A program made the translations under genes and the position numbers. 64,000 nt of DNA from Kitasatospora phosalacinea (GTDB lineage Bacteria; Actinomycetota; Actinomycetes; Streptomycetales; Streptomycetaceae), in NCBI RefSeq assembly GCF_000716545.1, contig NZ_JNWZ01000026.1, forward strand, positions 1 to 64,000. Direction: 5' to 3'. The notes under the pieces are model-generated. The model ran no database searches. It was not told the DNA's origin and worked only from the letters and a program-made list of their open reading frames with translations. Positions 44,179 to 53,538 of this stretch are shown in pieces (positions within the stretch are counted from its first letter, which is position 1; each line of letters starts with the position of its first letter).

Positions 44179-44196
44179 GGTACCGCGGACGCGGTA
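44179..44196. promoter_or_regulatory. Perfect 18-bp dyad upstream of the MmpL gene
   Basis: GTACCGC-GGAC-GCGGTAC: 7-bp arms and 4-bp spacer, about 92 bp before the start codon. A related GCGGTA copy lies at 44157-44162. Likely operator for a repressor not identified here. Confidence 0.5.
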
Positions 44197-44287
44197 CGCC
44201 GGGTGTCCGCGGACGGGGGACGACGCCGGGCGGGGCCGCGGGGGAGGGTGGGGGAGACCGGGAGAAGGCCGAAAAGGGGAGTCGCGC

Positions 44288-46477
44288 ATGTCCGTCCTCG
44301 CACGCTGGTGCCACCGGCACCGGCTCGTCACCGTGCTGCTGTGGTTGGGCCTGCTGGTCGGCCTCGGGGCGGTCTCGGGCGCGGTCGGCACCAAGTACAG
44401 CGACAGCATGTCGATGCCCGCCACCGAGTCCAGCCGGGCGCTGGAGCTGCTGAAGGAGCAGATGCCCGCCGCGGCCGGCGACACCGACACCGTGGTGTGG
44501 CGCACCGCGACCGGCACGGTGGACGACCCCGCCGTCAAGGAGCGGATGACCGCGGCGCTGGACGCCATCGCGCACAGCCCGTCCGTCGCCTCGGTCTCCG
44601 GCCCGTACGCCGAGCGCGGCGCCCGGCAGATCAGCGCCGACGGCACCACCGCGTACGCCCAGGTGACCTTCACCGGCGACGCGCGCGCCGTCCCCAAGGC
44701 CGACGTCGAGCACGTCATCGACCTCGCGAAGCAGGCCCGCACCGACGGGCTGGACGTCCAGCTGGGCGGGCAGGCCGTGCAGAACACCGAGACCGAGATG
44801 GGCGGCCTCAGCGAGATCATCGGCATCGTCGCCGCGCTGGTCGTGATGACCCTGGTGTTCCGCTCCGCCTGGGCCGCCGCGCTGCCCGTCCTCACCGCCG
44901 TCGCGGGCGTCGGCACCGGCGTGATCGGCACCGGGCTGCTCAGCCACGGCATGAGCATCGCCTCGGTCGCGCCCACCCTGGGCGTGCTGGTCGGCCTCGG
45001 CGTCGGCATCGACTACGCGCTGTTCATCGTCAACCGGCACCGCAAGGGCCTGATGGCGGGCCTGAGCGTCCAGGACGCCTCCGCGAAGGCGCTGAACACC
45101 TCCGGCCGGGCCGTGCTGTTCGCGGGCCTGACCGTGGTGATCGCGCTGCTCGGCATGCTGATCCTCGGCATGGGCTTCCTCAACGGCATGGCGGTCTCCG
45201 CCGCGCTCACCGTCGCCCTGACCGTGCTCGCCGCGGTCACCCTGCTGCCCGCGATGCTCGGCCTGCTGAAGCTGCGGGTGCTCAGCCGCGCCCAGCGCCG
45301 CCGCCTGGCCGAGCAGGGCCCCGGCGAGGAGCACACCACCGGGTTCTGGCCGCGCTGGGCCGCCAAGGTGCAGGCCCGGCCCACCGGCAGGGCGCTGGTC
45401 GCCCTGGTGCTGATGCTCGCCGTGTCGCTGCCGGTGCTGTCGCTGCGCCTGGGCAGCTCGGACGCGGGCAACAACCCGAAGTCCAGCACCTCCCGGCAGG
45501 CGTACGACCTGATGGCCGAGGGCTTCGGCCCCGGCTCCAACGGCCCGCTGCTGCTGGTCGCCGAGGCCCCCGCCGCCGCCGACCGGGCCGCGCTGGACAG
45601 CCTGGTCGACCGGCTGAAGGGCCTGGACGGCGTCGCGCAGGTCGCGGCCGCGCCGATGAAGGACGGGCAGCGGGTCGGCATCGTCCAGGTGGTGCCGACC
45701 ACCTCCCCGCAGTCCGCGAAGACCTCCGAGCTGATCACCGAACTGCGCGAGCACACCGTCCCCGCCGCCGAGGCCGGCACCGGCCTGCAGGTGCACGTCG
45801 GCGGCGCCACCGCCATCTCCGCGGACTTCGCGGACGTGCTGATCTCCAAGCTGCCGCTGTTCATCGGGATCATCGTCGGCCTGGGCTGCCTGCTGATGAT
45901 GGTGGCCTTCCGCAGCCTGCTGGTGCCGCTGATCGGCGTCGCGATGAACCTGCTCACCATGGGCGTGGCGTTCGGCGCGATCGTCGCGGTGTTCCAGTGG
46001 GGCTGGGGCTCCGAGGCGCTCGGCGCGGGCGCGGCCGGGCCGGTCGAGGCCTTCGCCCCCGTGATGATCATCGCGATCCTGTTCGGCCTCTCGATGGACT
46101 ACCAGGTCTTCCTGATCAGCCGGATGCACGAGGAGTGGACCCACACCCGGGACAACCACCGCGCCGTCCGGGTGGGCCACGGCGAGACCGGCCAGGTCAT
46201 CACCGCCGCCGCCGTCATCATGGCCTGCGTGTTCGCCGCCTTCCTGTTCGGCGGCCAGCGCATGATCGCCGAGTTCGGACTCGGCCTGGCCCTGGCCGTC
46301 CTGCTCGACGTGCTGGTGCTGCGGATGGTCCTCGTCCCCGCGTTGATGCACCGCTTCGGCGCCGCCAACTGGTGGCTGCCCGGCTGGCTCGACCGCCTGC
46401 TGCCGCACGTCTCCGTCGAGGGCGAGCCCGACCCGGCCCCCGTCCGGGAACCCGAGCTCGCGGACGCCCGGCGCTGA
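44288..46477 (+). CDS. MMPL-family (RND-type) exporter
   Basis: 729 aa from ATG 44288. Two repeats, each one helix, a large extracytoplasmic loop and five more helices (loops about 35-165 and 390-525). The proton-relay-type motif GVGIDYALFIVNRHR in the first half is matched by GLSMDYQVFLISRMHEEW in the second. Such pumps export lipids, siderophores or drugs. The two-component operon 46554-48495 starts 76 bp downstream on the same strand and may control it. Confidence 0.92.
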   Translation: MSVLARWCHRHRLVTVLLWLGLLVGLGAVSGAVGTKYSDSMSMPATESSRALELLKEQMPAAAGDTDTVVWRTATGTVDDPAVKERMTAALDAIAHSPSVASVSGPYAERGARQISADGTTAYAQVTFTGDARAVPKADVEHVIDLAKQARTDGLDVQLGGQAVQNTETEMGGLSEIIGIVAALVVMTLVFRSAWAAALPVLTAVAGVGTGVIGTGLLSHGMSIASVAPTLGVLVGLGVGIDYALFIVNRHRKGLMAGLSVQDASAKALNTSGRAVLFAGLTVVIALLGMLILGMGFLNGMAVSAALTVALTVLAAVTLLPAMLGLLKLRVLSRAQRRRLAEQGPGEEHTTGFWPRWAAKVQARPTGRALVALVLMLAVSLPVLSLRLGSSDAGNNPKSSTSRQAYDLMAEGFGPGSNGPLLLVAEAPAAADRAALDSLVDRLKGLDGVAQVAAAPMKDGQRVGIVQVVPTTSPQSAKTSELITELREHTVPAAEAGTGLQVHVGGATAISADFADVLISKLPLFIGIIVGLGCLLMMVAFRSLLVPLIGVAMNLLTMGVAFGAIVAVFQWGWGSEALGAGAAGPVEAFAPVMIIAILFGLSMDYQVFLISRMHEEWTHTRDNHRAVRVGHGETGQVITAAAVIMACVFAAFLFGGQRMIAEFGLGLALAVLLDVLVLRMVLVPALMHRFGAANWWLPGWLDRLLPHVSVEGEPDPAPVREPELADARR

Positions 46478-46553
46478 CCCCCGCGGGCCCGGCCGGTCAC
46501 CGCCACCGGTCGGGCCCGCTGCGTACGGTGCGTACGGTGAAGGAGTGCGAACG

Positions 46554-47807
46554 GTGGAGATGCTCAGACGGTGGTGCGGCGGACGGCCGCGACGGACCGA
46601 CGTGGCGCTGGCGCTGGCCTGCTTCCTGATCGCCGCGCCCGTCACGGCGGCCACCGCCTACCACCGCGACGCCTCGATCCCCGGCTACCTGCTGTTCCTG
46701 CTGCTGTCCTGCCTGCCGCTGCTGGTCCGCAGCCGGTGGCCGGTGCAGGTGGCCGCCGCCACCGTCGCGGTCGGCGTGGTCGAACTGCTGCTGCTCCCGC
46801 TCTCCCCGGGGCGGCGGCCGGAGTCCCTCGGGATCTCCATGTTCGCCGTCGGCTTCGCGCTGTACGCCGTCGGCACCCGCACCGACCGGCGCACCGCCTG
46901 GCGCACCGGCTGCTGCGCGGCCGCCGCGCTCACCCTCACCGCGCTGATCGTCCGCCCCGGCCTGGAGGAACTCCCGCAGAACCTCGGCCTGATCGCCTGG
47001 CCCTGCCTGTCGGTGGCGATCGGCGACGCCGTCCGCAGCCGCCGCGAACTGCTCGCCTCCGCCGTCGAACGCGCCGAACGCGCCGAACGCACCCGCGAGG
47101 ACGAGGCCCGCCGCCGGGTCACCGAGGAGCGGATGCGGATCGCCCGCGAACTGCACGACGTGGTCGCCCACCACATCACCCTGGTCAACGCCCAGGCCGG
47201 CGTCGCCCACCACCTGATGCGCACCGACCCCGAACACGCCTACCAGGCCCTGGAACGCATCCGCGACACCAGCCGCGCCGCCCTCGACGAACTCCGCGCC
47301 ACCGTCGGACTGCTGCGCCACAGCGGCGACCAGGCCGCGCCCCGCGAACCCGCTCCCGGCCTGGCCGGGCTCGACGACCTGCTCGACGCCTTCCGGCACT
47401 CCGGCCTGCCCGTCGCCCTGGAACGCTCCGGCGCCCCCGCCGACCTCCCGCCGATCACCGACCTGACCGCCTACCGGATCATCCAGGAAGCCCTCACCAA
47501 CACCCACAAGCACGCCGGGCCCGCCACCGCCCGGGTCCGCCTCGACTTCGCCCCCGAGCGACTGCGGGTCACCGTCGAGGACGACGGCCGCGGCACGAGC
47601 GACGGGGACGGCGCGAGCGAGGGGGGCGACGGGGGCGACGGGGCACGTGCGGGCGAGGGCACCGGGCACGGCATGATCGGCATGCACGAACGGGCCCGCG
47701 CGGCCGGCGGCACCCTCACCGCGGGGCCCCGCCCCCGCCGGGGCTTCCGGGTCCACGCCGAACTGCCGCTGCCCGCCGCCACCGGCCGCACGTGCCCCCG
47801 ACCATGA
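46554..47807 (+). CDS. Sensor histidine kinase, HisKA_3 type
   Basis: About 417 aa. Four to six N-terminal helices (about 15-155) are followed by a coiled region and the HisKA_3 motif with phospho-accepting His in ELHDVVAHHITLV. The HATPase has EALTNTHKHAG, VEDDGRG and HGMIGMHERARA. An Asp/Gly-rich insertion (SDGDGASEGGDGGDG) sits between the G boxes. GTG 46554 is 9 bp from AAGGAG; GTG 46545 is possible. Two GCGTACGGT repeats (46521, 46530) may be a regulator site. It pairs with the next gene. Confidence 0.93.
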   Translation: MEMLRRWCGGRPRRTDVALALACFLIAAPVTAATAYHRDASIPGYLLFLLLSCLPLLVRSRWPVQVAAATVAVGVVELLLLPLSPGRRPESLGISMFAVGFALYAVGTRTDRRTAWRTGCCAAAALTLTALIVRPGLEELPQNLGLIAWPCLSVAIGDAVRSRRELLASAVERAERAERTREDEARRRVTEERMRIARELHDVVAHHITLVNAQAGVAHHLMRTDPEHAYQALERIRDTSRAALDELRATVGLLRHSGDQAAPREPAPGLAGLDDLLDAFRHSGLPVALERSGAPADLPPITDLTAYRIIQEALTNTHKHAGPATARVRLDFAPERLRVTVEDDGRGTSDGDGASEGGDGGDGARAGEGTGHGMIGMHERARAAGGTLTAGPRPRRGFRVHAELPLPAATGRTCPRP

Positions 47808-47823
47808 GAGAGGGCTCCCGCCC

Positions 47824-48495
47824 ATGACCGTCCGAGTCCTGCTCGCCGACGACCAGGCCCTGCTGCGCGGCACCTTCCGGCTGCTGATCGACTCCGCCCC
47901 CGACCTGGAGGTGGTCGGCGAGGCCGGCACCGGCCGGGAGGCCGTCGCGCTCGCCCGCTCCCGGCGCGCCGACCTGGTCCTGATGGACATCCGGATGCCC
48001 GACCTGGACGGCCTCGCCGCGACCAAGCTGATCACCGCCGACGAGGACCTGGCCGGCGTCAAGGTCCTGATCCTCACCACCTTCGAGAACGACGAGTACG
48101 TGGCCGAGGCCCTGCGCGCCGGAGCCGGCGGCTTCCTCGGCAAGGGCATCGACCCGGAGGAGCTGCTGGACGCCATCCGGGTCGTGGCGGCCGGCGACTC
48201 GCTGCTCTCCCCGGCCGCCACCAAGGCCCTGATCGGCCGCTTCCTCGCCCAGCCCGACCCCGGCCGCCGCGCCGCGCTGCCCCGGCTCGACGTGCTCACC
48301 GCCCGCGAGCGGGAGGTGGTCGCCCTGGTCGCGGCCGGCCTGTCCAACGACGACATCGCCGAGCGGCTGTTCGTCACCCCGCTCACCGCCAAGACCCACG
48401 TCAACCGGGCCATGACCAAGCTCGGCGCCCGGGACCGCGCCCAGCTGGTCGTCATCGCCTACGAGACCGGCCTGGTCCGGCCGGGGAGCGCGTGA
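47824..48495 (+). CDS. NarL/LuxR-family response regulator
   Basis: 223 aa. The receiver has Asp54-region LVLMDIRMPDLDG and a Lys equivalent in GFLGKGIDP. The C-terminal LuxR helix-turn-helix is LTAREREVVALVAAGLSNDDIAERLF. It follows the kinase by 16 bp and is its cognate regulator; MmpL 1.3 kb upstream is a plausible target. Confidence 0.95.
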   Translation: MTVRVLLADDQALLRGTFRLLIDSAPDLEVVGEAGTGREAVALARSRRADLVLMDIRMPDLDGLAATKLITADEDLAGVKVLILTTFENDEYVAEALRAGAGGFLGKGIDPEELLDAIRVVAAGDSLLSPAATKALIGRFLAQPDPGRRAALPRLDVLTAREREVVALVAAGLSNDDIAERLFVTPLTAKTHVNRAMTKLGARDRAQLVVIAYETGLVRPGSA

Positions 48496-48499
48496 CGCG

Positions 48500-49159
48500 T
48501 CACCGTCCGCCCTGCTCCGCCCCCAGGTAGGCCAGCACGGCCCGCACCCGGCGGTTGGTGTCCTGGTCGTCGGCCAGGCCGAGCTTGGCGAAGATCGCGG
48601 TGGTGTACTTGCTGACCGACCCCTCGGAGAGGAACAGCCGGCCCGCGATCGCCGCGTTGGACAGCCCCTCGGCCATCAGCGCCAGCACCGAGCGCTCCCG
48701 CTCGGTCAGCGCGGCCAGCGGGTCCGCGCGCATCGGCCGGCCCAGCAGCTTGGCGACCACCGTCGGGTCCAGCGCCGTCCCGCCGTCGGCGACCCGCTGG
48801 ACGGCGTCCATGAACTGCCCGGCGTCCAGCACCCGGTCCTTGAGCTGGTAGCCGATGCCGCCGTGCCCGTCCGCGAGCAGCTCGCGCGCGTACAGCTGCT
48901 CCACGTGCTGCGACAGGATCAGCACCGGCAGCCCCGGCACCGCCCGGCGCGCGGTCAGCGCGGCCTGCAGGCCCTCGTCGGAGAAGGCCGGGGGCAACCG
49001 GACGTCGACGATCGCCACGTCCGGCCGGTGGGCGAGCAGCACCTCCAGTGCGGCCGGCCCGTTGTCGACGGCCGCCACCACCTGGTGGCCGTACGCCTCG
49101 ACCAGGCGCACCATCCCGTCCCGGAGCAGGAACAGGTCCTCGGCTACGACAATTCGCAC
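48500..49159 (-). CDS. NarL/LuxR-family response regulator
   Basis: 219 aa. The receiver has VVAEDLFLLRDG and phospho-acceptor Asp in DVAIVDVRLPP. The LuxR HTH is LTERERSVLALMAEGLSNAAIAGRLF. The GTG start lies 16 bp inside the 3' end of the upstream kinase gene, so the two are coupled. It is convergent with the other two-component operon, with 4 bp between stops. Confidence 0.94.
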   Translation of the reverse strand: MRIVVAEDLFLLRDGMVRLVEAYGHQVVAAVDNGPAALEVLLAHRPDVAIVDVRLPPAFSDEGLQAALTARRAVPGLPVLILSQHVEQLYARELLADGHGGIGYQLKDRVLDAGQFMDAVQRVADGGTALDPTVVAKLLGRPMRADPLAALTERERSVLALMAEGLSNAAIAGRLFLSEGSVSKYTTAIFAKLGLADDQDTNRRVRAVLAYLGAEQGGR

Positions 49160-50490
49160 GGCACCGCCACAGTGATACGGGTTGGTCCCCCGACGGGGCT
49201 GTCGATCTCCAGGCGCCCGCCGAAGGCCGCCATCCGGCGCCGCACGCCGTCCAGCCCGGAGCCGGGGGTCGCGGCGGCCCCGCCGGTCCCGTCGTCGCTC
49301 ACGGTAGCAGTGAGCGTCCGTGCCGCGTACGACAGTTCGACGCCGACGCGCTCGGCGTGCGCGTGCTTGACGGCGTTGGTGAGCAGTTCGGCGACCGAGA
49401 AGTACAGCGCCGCCTCGACCGGCCGCTCGGGCCGGGCCGGCACCCGGCTGACCACGTCCACCTCGACCACCGCGTCCAGGGCCAGCGCCCGGACGGCGTC
49501 CACCAGGCCGCGTTCCACCAGCACCGGCGGGTTGATGCCGCGCACCAGCGCCCGCAGCTCGGCCAGCGCCCCGGCGGAGTTGGCCCGGGCCTCGGCGAGC
49601 AGCCGCTTCGCCGCCTCCGGGTTGCTGTCCACCAGGTGCTCGGCCGCGCCCATCGACATGCCCAGCGCGACCAGCCGGGCCTGCGCGCCGTCGTGCAGGC
49701 CGCGCTCGATCCGCTCCAGCTCGGCGGCCTGGGTCTGCGTCAAGTCCGCCCGGATCTCCTCCAGTTCGGCCACCCGCCAGCCCAGCCGGGTCGACGTCAC
49801 CGGCCCCAGCAGCGGCCGGCCGACCGGCCCGAGCACCCGCCAGGCGAACGGCGCCGCCACCAGGCCGGCCGCCGACAGCGCTGCGCCGAACAGCGGTTGA
49901 CCGGCGATCAGCACCGCACCCAGGACCAGCGCGAGCAGCGGCAGCGCCGCGACCGGCAGCACCGTCACCGACGCCGCCAGCATCCACACCCCGTCCCAGT
50001 GCAGCTGCGGATCGTGGAACCTGGCGTGCACCCGGGCCCGGCGCCGGGCCTCCCGCTCGGACCTGTGGTACTCCTGCCCGTCCCACCAGAACCCGGTGGC
50101 CATCCTGGTCACCGGCCTCGGCTCCCGGTACGCCACCGCCGACTCCAGCCCCAGCCAGCGCCCCGCGCACCGCCGGGCCGCCCCCGCCAGCGCCCGGCTG
50201 GTGAACGGGTGCACCGTCCACACCGCGACCGCCACCCACACGACCACCAGCAGCGTCTCCCCGAACACCGCCAGCGCCCGCAGCGGCCACGCCGCCGTCA
50301 TCCCCGCCGACCACGAGTACACCAGCGACGACCCCGCCCACCCCACCGGCACCGCCACCAGCGCGAACAGGCAGGTCAGCCCCACCAGCACGGCCGACCG
50401 CCACAACCCGGCCCCGACCGCCGCCCCCCACCGCAGGAGCCCGCCCCCCGACGCCCCACCCGTCCCGCCCGTCCTGCCCGTCCCGCTCAT
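49144..50490 (-). CDS. Sensor histidine kinase, HisKA_3-like with GLHDGAQARL motif
   Basis: 448 aa from ATG 50490 (GAAGGGAACC ribosome site). N-terminal helices at about 20-100, a charged loop with a WWDGQEYHRSEREARRRAR-type segment, two further helices (about 165-215) and a kinase core with His in IERGLHDGAQARLVALGMSMG, N-box ELLTNAVKHAHA and GSGLDGVRRRMAAFGG. It belongs to the actinomycete sensor group with a PspC/DUF1707-like neighbourhood, here without such neighbours. Signal unknown. Confidence 0.93.
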   Translation of the reverse strand: MSGTGRTGGTGGASGGGLLRWGAAVGAGLWRSAVLVGLTCLFALVAVPVGWAGSSLVYSWSAGMTAAWPLRALAVFGETLLVVVWVAVAVWTVHPFTSRALAGAARRCAGRWLGLESAVAYREPRPVTRMATGFWWDGQEYHRSEREARRRARVHARFHDPQLHWDGVWMLAASVTVLPVAALPLLALVLGAVLIAGQPLFGAALSAAGLVAAPFAWRVLGPVGRPLLGPVTSTRLGWRVAELEEIRADLTQTQAAELERIERGLHDGAQARLVALGMSMGAAEHLVDSNPEAAKRLLAEARANSAGALAELRALVRGINPPVLVERGLVDAVRALALDAVVEVDVVSRVPARPERPVEAALYFSVAELLTNAVKHAHAERVGVELSYAARTLTATVSDDGTGGAAATPGSGLDGVRRRMAAFGGRLEIDSPVGGPTRITVAVPCELS

Positions 50491-50703
50491 CGACCGGTTC
50501 CCTTCACAGCGGTGATCGATCCTGCCGGCCGGGAGCACCCGAACCGCGCGTTCCCGGCCCTCCCGACCCTCCCGACGCTACGGACCGCCCGCCCGCCCCG
50601 ACATGGGCCTACCCGCACGACCGGGTGGGCCTGGCCCCACCCCGCCCGTCCGCCGGCCCGGCCCCGCCCGTCCGCCGGCCCGGCCCCGCTCGGACGGCAC
50701 CCC

Positions 50704-51159
50704 TCAGACGACGTCGAACTCGTTGCCCTCGGGATCCCGCATCGCGGCGGCGTACAGCCCCGAGTCCGGCTCGTCCTTGATCCGCAGCACCGTCGCCCCG
50801 GCCTCGACCAGCCGTTCCACCGCGGCCTCGACCCGCCGCACCCGGACCTCCCGGGGGACGTCGCGGCCGCCACCGACCTTCAGGTCGAAGTGCCACCGGT
50901 TCTTGCCGGTCTTGGGCTCCGGAACCTGCTGGAACCACACCCGCGGCCCGTGCCCCGCCGGATCGACGATCGACTCCGGGACGTCCCCGGCCCCGGCCGG
51001 CAGCTCCTCCTCGGGCACCCCCAGCGCCGCCCAGTAGGCCCGCCAGGTGGCGTGCCCCTCCGGCGGGGGTTCCGGCACGTAACCCAGGGCCTCCGCCCAG
51101 AAAGCCACCATCCGCTGCGGGTCGGCGCAGTCGATCGTCAGTTGCAGCGTCGTCTCCAT
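50704..51159 (-). CDS. VOC-family (glyoxalase/bleomycin-resistance fold) protein
   Basis: 151 aa, one vicinal-oxygen-chelate domain with the paired beta-alpha-beta-beta-beta units: TIDCADPQRMVAFWAEALGY near the start and MRDPEGNEFDVV at the end. RWHFDLKV supplies a possible metal-binding histidine. Of the 'glyoxalase-like' actinomycete type; the ligand is unknown. Confidence 0.9.
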   Translation of the reverse strand: METTLQLTIDCADPQRMVAFWAEALGYVPEPPPEGHATWRAYWAALGVPEEELPAGAGDVPESIVDPAGHGPRVWFQQVPEPKTGKNRWHFDLKVGGGRDVPREVRVRRVEAAVERLVEAGATVLRIKDEPDSGLYAAAMRDPEGNEFDVV

Positions 51160-51213
51160 CCGGGCAGCGTCCCAGACGGGTCCGACGACCGACCCGCCGG
51201 GTCGCGGCCCTGC

Positions 51214-51429
51214 TCAACTCCCGTCCGAGCTGCGGGGATCGCCGTGCACCTCGCTCCAGACCAGTTCGCGGGCGGTGCCGTGGTCGCGGGACGGCGGGGA
51301 GTAGTCGTGCCCCCAGCGGTCGCCGAGGGCGAGCGCCGCCAGGACGGCCCGGTGGTCGCCGGAACCGCCCGGACCGCCGGGCCGGTTGATCGCGAGGGTG
51401 ATCCGGTAGCCGGTCGGGGTGGTGGTCAA
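51214..51429 (-). CDS. Small hypothetical protein
   Basis: 71 aa, unrecognised. A beta-strand-like TGYRITLAINRP start, then LAALALGDRWGHDYS and a Ser/Asp tail. A TTG start with a strong GGGGAGG site 4 bp upstream supports it. Confidence 0.45.
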   Translation of the reverse strand: MTTTPTGYRITLAINRPGGPGGSGDHRAVLAALALGDRWGHDYSPPSRDHGTARELVWSEVHGDPRSSDGS

Positions 51430-51500
51430 CCGGGCCTCCCCACCGCCGGCTTGCGAGAGCCGCTCGGCGATCTACCAGGCCCGCCGCCGTGACGCGCCGC

Positions 51501-51710
51501 TCACGAGGCGGCGCCCGGCGTCGGGAGCGCGGTGGGCAACTCGCCACCCGGATCGGCCGGTTGGACCAGCGACTCGGCCGGCTGGTCCAACCGGGCGGCC
51601 CTGAACGCCTGTTCCAGCGGATCGGCGGCCTGCTCGATCTCGGTGAACCCGCCGCGCGGGAACCGCCGGAGGACGTCGGTGTCCTCCAACGGCTTTCCGG
51701 TGTGGAGCAC
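51501..51710 (-). CDS. Small hypothetical protein in operon with the next
   Basis: 69 aa, acidic, Pro-rich at the end, unrecognised. The GTG start has a GAGGAAG ribosome site, and it follows 51750-52268 by 40 bp on the same strand. Confidence 0.45.
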   Translation of the reverse strand: MLHTGKPLEDTDVLRRFPRGGFTEIEQAADPLEQAFRAARLDQPAESLVQPADPGGELPTALPTPGAAS

Positions 51711-51749
51711 TTGCTTCCTCGTCTCGGGATCGATGCGGACGGAGATCGA

Positions 51750-52268
51750 TCAGTTCGCCGACCGCCGCGCGGGCCGGGTGATTCCCGCCCGCACCAGGTC
51801 CGCGAACGCGGGGTGGCGCACCCCGCACCGGTCGACCGGCCAGGGCTCGCCCCCGCCCCCGTTTCCGACCCCGCCCCCGTTTTCGCCCCCGCCCTTGCCG
51901 ACGGGGAGGAGGAGCAGTTCGCCCTGCTCGGTCACGCGGGAGAACTCGCCGACCCGCCCGGTCACCGTGTCGACCAGCAACTCACCCTGCTCGTAGGGAA
52001 GTTCGATCCTGCTCGTTCCGGTGAACTCCCCGCCGCGCACGGCGTGCACGTAGGGAGCGCCCGTCCAGACCAGGGTGGCCAACTCGCTCGCCACCTCCGG
52101 GGTGACGCCACCGAGCTGCACCAGGTACCCGCCGGTGACGGTCCTCTCCACCGCCAGCGACGGCAGCTTCAGGCCCGCCGAGCGGAGGGCCTCCCGTACC
52201 GCGTCGCGCACCTTGTGCGCGAAGGCACGGTCCTGCCTCTCCAGCCGGTCGAGCAGGGAATTGCCCAT
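51750..52268 (-). CDS. Hypothetical protein divergent from an XRE regulator
   Basis: 172 aa. The N-terminal helix (LLDRLERQDRAFAHKVRDAVREALR, split after RQDRAF) is followed by a beta-rich part (ERTVTGGYLVQLGGV, ELPYEQGELLVDTVTGRVGEF) and a Gly/Asn-rich linker (GGGENGGGVGNGGGG). No family recognised. It is divergent from the XRE-DUF397 gene, with about 120 bp between starts, so it may be its target. Confidence 0.65.
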   Translation of the reverse strand: MGNSLLDRLERQDRAFAHKVRDAVREALRSAGLKLPSLAVERTVTGGYLVQLGGVTPEVASELATLVWTGAPYVHAVRGGEFTGTSRIELPYEQGELLVDTVTGRVGEFSRVTEQGELLLLPVGKGGGENGGGVGNGGGGEPWPVDRCGVRHPAFADLVRAGITRPARRSAN

Positions 52269-52310
52269 CGATGGTCACCGCCTGTCTCCATGTTCTCGTC
52301 GGTGCGTAAC

Positions 52311-52420
52311 CAGCATCGGCGGAAAGCGGTACGGTGAACAGGAGGGGAAGCCTGACATTGGCGGAGTGTCATGATCCATCCGGGGAGCGGAGTTGGCGCG
52401 TCGCGCTGGGGAGGTGGGCG
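52311..52420. repeat. Promoter/start segment duplicated at 53539-53650 (copy A)
   Basis: Copy A begins CAGCATCGGCGGAAAGCGGT and runs through the TTG start of the XRE gene. Copy B (53539-53650) begins CAGCATCGGCGGGAAGCGGT and keeps the same order and almost the same spacing (82 versus 83 bp) to its own TTG, followed in both by CGC(C/G)GGGGAGG-like sequence. Confidence 0.75.
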
Positions 52421-53478
52421 AGAGCCCGGCGGACATGACCCCGGCCGCTTTCGGTTGGCTGCTGGAGGTGTTCCGGGAGAAGGCCGGCCTCAAGAAGGCC
52501 GGGCTGGCCCGGGAAGTGCACTGCGACCCCTCGCTCATCAGCCGCTTCGAGTCGGGCGAACGGGTCCCGGCCGTGGAGATGGTCCACCGGATCGACCGAC
52601 TCCTCGGCGCGGACGGGCTTCTGGTCAACGCCTACGGCCGCGTGGGCTGGTACCGGGAGGTGGCGCACCCCGAGTGGTTCCAGGTGTTCGCCGAGCGCGA
52701 GGCGCGGGCGGAGGAAGTGCGGCGGTACTCGATCAGTCTGATTCCCGGTCCGTGCCAGGAGCCCGGATACGCGGCAGCGGTTTTCAAGCGGAGGCAGATC
52801 AACCCCACTCCCGACTGGATCGAGGCGAGAGTCGCCGCTCGAATCAGTCGTCAGGCTCGCTTCCTGGCCGATGACGGCCCTCTGCTCTCCGTTGTCCTCG
52901 ACGAAGCGGTGATCCGGCGTGCGGTAGGAGGGCCCCAGGTGATGCACCGTCAACTCGATCACCTGCTGGCCCTGATGCGTCGGCCCAACATCGTGATTCA
53001 GGTCGCTCCGCTGGAGCTTGGCGACCGCACTCCTGCTGGCACGTCATTCACCCTGCTGACCATGCCTGACGGGCAGCGGCACCTCTACTCGGAGAGCCTG
53101 ACTTCCGGGCACTTCACCACTGATCCGGACGAGATCACGTATTACTCCCGCGCCTATGATTGGCTTCGCGGCCATGTGCTCTCCGTTCCGGATTCGGCCG
53201 CGCTGATCCGCCAAGTCATGAAAGGACTGGTCAACTCCATGTCCGCACAGCGATCCGACATCGAACCGCTCCGGCCGCTCGCTTGGTTCAAGTCCAGCTC
53301 GTACAGCGACCACAACGGCGGAGACTGCGTACAGCCCGCCCTGAACCTGGCGGGTTCGCACGGCGCCGTGCTCGTTCGGGACAGCAAGGATCCGCAGGGC
53401 CCCGTTCTGTCCGTCTCTCCCGCCGCCTGGAGCGCCTTCGTCGAGGCGGCCGGGCGTGGAGGGTTCGGCGGGATCTGA
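52393..53478 (+). CDS. XRE-family regulator (HTH-DUF5753) fused to DUF397
   Basis: 361 aa from TTG 52393 (GGAG site); GTG 52414 and ATG 52435 are alternatives. The N-terminal XRE HTH (FGWLLEVFREKAGLKKAGLAREVHC, then DPSLISRFESGERVPAVEM) is followed by a DUF5753 domain (about 95-275, with YYSRAYDWLRG) and a DUF397 domain (about 300-355: WFKSSSYSDHNGGDCVQPALN, VLVRDSKDP, WSAFVEAA). In most actinomycetes DUF397 is a separate small gene after the XRE gene; here they are one frame. The DUF397 unit is thought to work as an antitoxin-like partner. Confidence 0.88.
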   Translation: MARRAGEVGESPADMTPAAFGWLLEVFREKAGLKKAGLAREVHCDPSLISRFESGERVPAVEMVHRIDRLLGADGLLVNAYGRVGWYREVAHPEWFQVFAEREARAEEVRRYSISLIPGPCQEPGYAAAVFKRRQINPTPDWIEARVAARISRQARFLADDGPLLSVVLDEAVIRRAVGGPQVMHRQLDHLLALMRRPNIVIQVAPLELGDRTPAGTSFTLLTMPDGQRHLYSESLTSGHFTTDPDEITYYSRAYDWLRGHVLSVPDSAALIRQVMKGLVNSMSAQRSDIEPLRPLAWFKSSSYSDHNGGDCVQPALNLAGSHGAVLVRDSKDPQGPVLSVSPAAWSAFVEAAGRGGFGGI

Positions 53479-53538
53479 GGGTCCGGGCCGAACTGCTCCG
53501 TCGCTCGCCCGACTCGAGTCCTGTTCGTGCAGCAGCAA

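Larger units (their letters stand above)
43532..44287. other. 756-bp region with a gene fragment and an MmpL promoter dyad
   Basis: Apart from the fragment 43681-43980 described separately I see no gene. The right half has GCGGTA direct repeats and a perfect dyad (44179-44196) ahead of the MmpL gene. Confidence 0.5.
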
